Shown one piece after another: positions 5,863 through 7,047 of a DNA stretch of 7,047 bases. Source of the DNA: Geodermatophilaceae bacterium (GTDB lineage: Bacteria; Actinomycetota; Actinomycetes; Mycobacteriales; Geodermatophilaceae); the NCBI GenBank assembly GCA_013814015.1, contig JACCQS010000084.1:1-7047 (forward strand), written 5' to 3'. Under the pieces are notes generated by a model. The model worked only from the letters and a program-made list of their open reading frames with translations. It did no database searches and had not been told where the DNA came from. The position numbers and the translations under genes were made by a program. How positions within the stretch are numbered: position 1 is the first letter of the stretch; each line of letters opens with the position of its first letter.

Positions 5863-7010
5863 CGTGCAGCCGCCGAGCCAGCGGAAAGTGACTCGACCAG
5901 ATCGTCGTACTGATCGATGACCCCAGATGCGGCATAGAGCTTGACGGCCGTGGTGCGGCCCTGCTCGGTGTTTCCTGGGAACGAGATCAGCTGGCCGATG
6001 GCCGCCTCGAGTGAGCCCACGTCGGCCGGAGCGGCGATCCGTCCCAGGCCGGTCTCCCGTACTGGGACTCGCACTCCGGGGAGGTCGCTGGCAACGACGG
6101 GAACGCCGGCCATCATGGCCTCGACTTGTACTATCCCAAAGGCCTCGAAAGCGTTGATCGAAGGCAATGCAAAGATGTCTATGGATGCGTAGAAATCAGC
6201 TACCTGGTCATCGTGCACGAATCCCAACAACTGGACACGCTTGTCGTCTCCGATTCGGCTCTGTACCCGCTCGATGACACTTCGACCCGCGATCTTCGAG
6301 AACTCCCCACCGATGAGTAGCCGTGCGTCGGGGTCGGAGAAGCGACGGAAGGCTTGGACGAGATACTCGAGCCCTTTTTCTTCGACGATCCGACCCAAGA
6401 AACCTATGTGCACACCTGTTGATTGCCGAAACGTAGGGCTCCCGGGTGGATGCTCGTGACAAGGTGGTGGGACGACCACAGACTTACCGCGCAGGCTGTC
6501 GGCGAGCCGGCTGTGATCCGCATAGTCCTGCGACGTGACGACTATCTGTTTCGCCGATTTCATGGCCAGTCGGCTCGAGGCGTCGATCATCATCCGCTGG
6601 AACCAGTTGATGATTCCCGGCGGGAGGCTCACATCGCAATGGTAGGTAATGAGCGTTGGAATGCATGCCGTCCGCGCCAGTACCCCGGCTTCCAGCATGG
6701 GCAGGTGAAGATTCAGCAGTCGCGCCGAGCGTGTGGCGCGCTTCACTCGAGGCAGCAGGCTGGGGCTGATCGCCCCCTTCCCGAGATGTAGCGCAACCGG
6801 GGCCCGCTCGACGTGGACACCGTTGAGTACCTCGCGCCGGGGTAGACCCGGATCATGTTGTGTCGTGATCACCCTCACCCGTCGACCACGGGCGGCCAGC
6901 CCTTCAGCCACGTCACGTGCCACATTCGTCAACCCGCTGACGTAGGGACTGTAGTAACTGAGAACGACGAGCAGATCGTCTGGATCCGTCGCGCGTTCGA
7001 CCATTCTCAT
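5859..7010 (-). CDS. Family 4 (GT-B fold) glycosyltransferase
   Basis: A 383-residue retaining-type glycosyltransferase of the GT4 group, expected to transfer a sugar from a nucleotide-sugar donor onto a lipid-linked or glycan acceptor at the inner face of the membrane. The N-terminal half begins with LLVVLSYYSPYVSGLTN (13-29), the usual first strand and glycine-containing acceptor loop, and includes LITYHCDVSLPPG (120-132) and KQIVVTSQDY (154-163). The C-terminal donor half has GFLGRIVEEKGLEYLVQAF (203-221) and the E-x7-E element, E289 to E297 in EAFGIVQVE, followed by MMAGVPVVASDLPGVR. All expected regions are present and length is normal. There is no signal peptide or membrane helix. It is the first gene of a minus-strand pair and overlaps the GtrA-like gene by four bases. 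Donor and acceptor cannot be read from the sequence. The start could be two codons further in (7004). Confidence 0.9.
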   Translation of the reverse strand: MRMVERATDPDDLLVVLSYYSPYVSGLTNVARDVAEGLAARGRRVRVITTQHDPGLPRREVLNGVHVERAPVALHLGKGAISPSLLPRVKRATRSARLLNLHLPMLEAGVLARTACIPTLITYHCDVSLPPGIINWFQRMMIDASSRLAMKSAKQIVVTSQDYADHSRLADSLRGKSVVVPPPCHEHPPGSPTFRQSTGVHIGFLGRIVEEKGLEYLVQAFRRFSDPDARLLIGGEFSKIAGRSVIERVQSRIGDDKRVQLLGFVHDDQVADFYASIDIFALPSINAFEAFGIVQVEAMMAGVPVVASDLPGVRVPVRETGLGRIAAPADVGSLEAAIGQLISFPGNTEQGRTTAVKLYAASGVIDQYDDLVESLSAGSAAAR

Positions 7011-7013
7011 CCG

Positions 7014-7018
7014 CTCCT
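7014..7018 (-). promoter_or_regulatory. Ribosome binding site of the glycosyltransferase gene
   Basis: On the minus strand AGGAG lies three bases before ATG 7010-7008 and nine bases before the in-frame ATG at 7004-7002. Spacing favours the second, giving 381 residues, but both are possible. The remaining bases to the window edge (7019-7047) show no recognisable promoter. Confidence 0.55.
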
Positions 7019-7047
7019 ATTCGTTGGTCCGATGGCGCGCCCAACGC

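Noticed and set aside
5306..5935. Second minus-strand frame overlapping the GtrA-like gene (209 residues)
   Set aside because: Composition is Arg/Gly/Ala/His-rich without membrane segments or motifs; the overlapping frame at 5404-5862 has four clean hydrophobic helices and a coupled start.

Overview
The window is GC-rich with strong third-position G/C bias and AGGAG-type ribosome binding sites. Together with a PGRP-type amidase carrying an actinobacterial-style N-terminal domain and a SpoIID/LytB protein that opens with a GHGYGHGRGLSQWG motif, this points to an actinomycete (Actinomycetota). The genus cannot be told from the sequence. No RNA gene, CRISPR array, insertion sequence or attachment site was seen; it reads as a chromosomal cell-envelope locus.

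Layout from left to right: (1) a minus-strand gene cut by the left edge (1-243), whose N-terminus carries the FSQNGEDG motif seen at the start of a group of methyltransferase-like, glycan-locus proteins; (2) a divergent intergenic region of about 200 bases; (3) a plus-strand pair of large secreted peptidoglycan enzymes, a zinc amidase (443-2488) and a SpoIID/LytB-type lytic transglycosylase (2488-4554), joined by a one-base stop/start overlap; (4) after 76 bases, an FkbM-type methyltransferase (4631-5437), same strand; (5) a convergent minus-strand pair, a family 4 glycosyltransferase (5859-7010) followed with a 4-base overlap by a small four-helix GtrA-like membrane protein (5404-5862). The 3' ends of the FkbM and GtrA-like genes overlap by 34 bases, with an 8-bp inverted repeat at the junction.

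The centre of interest is the amidase-SpoIID pair. Both proteins end in a domain of six 42-54-residue propeller-like repeats (lectin-like, PLL/AAL style) that match repeat for repeat, including a degenerate fifth repeat. In endospore formers, the amidase SpoIIP strips stem peptides and SpoIID then cuts the denuded glycan. This pair, with an unrelated PGRP amidase in the SpoIIP role, could be an actinobacterial counterpart in which both enzymes share a targeting domain. The surrounding genes (glycosyltransferase, GtrA-like carrier, two methyltransferase-like genes) fit synthesis or decoration of a surface glycan, which may be what the propeller domains recognise. That functional link is inference.
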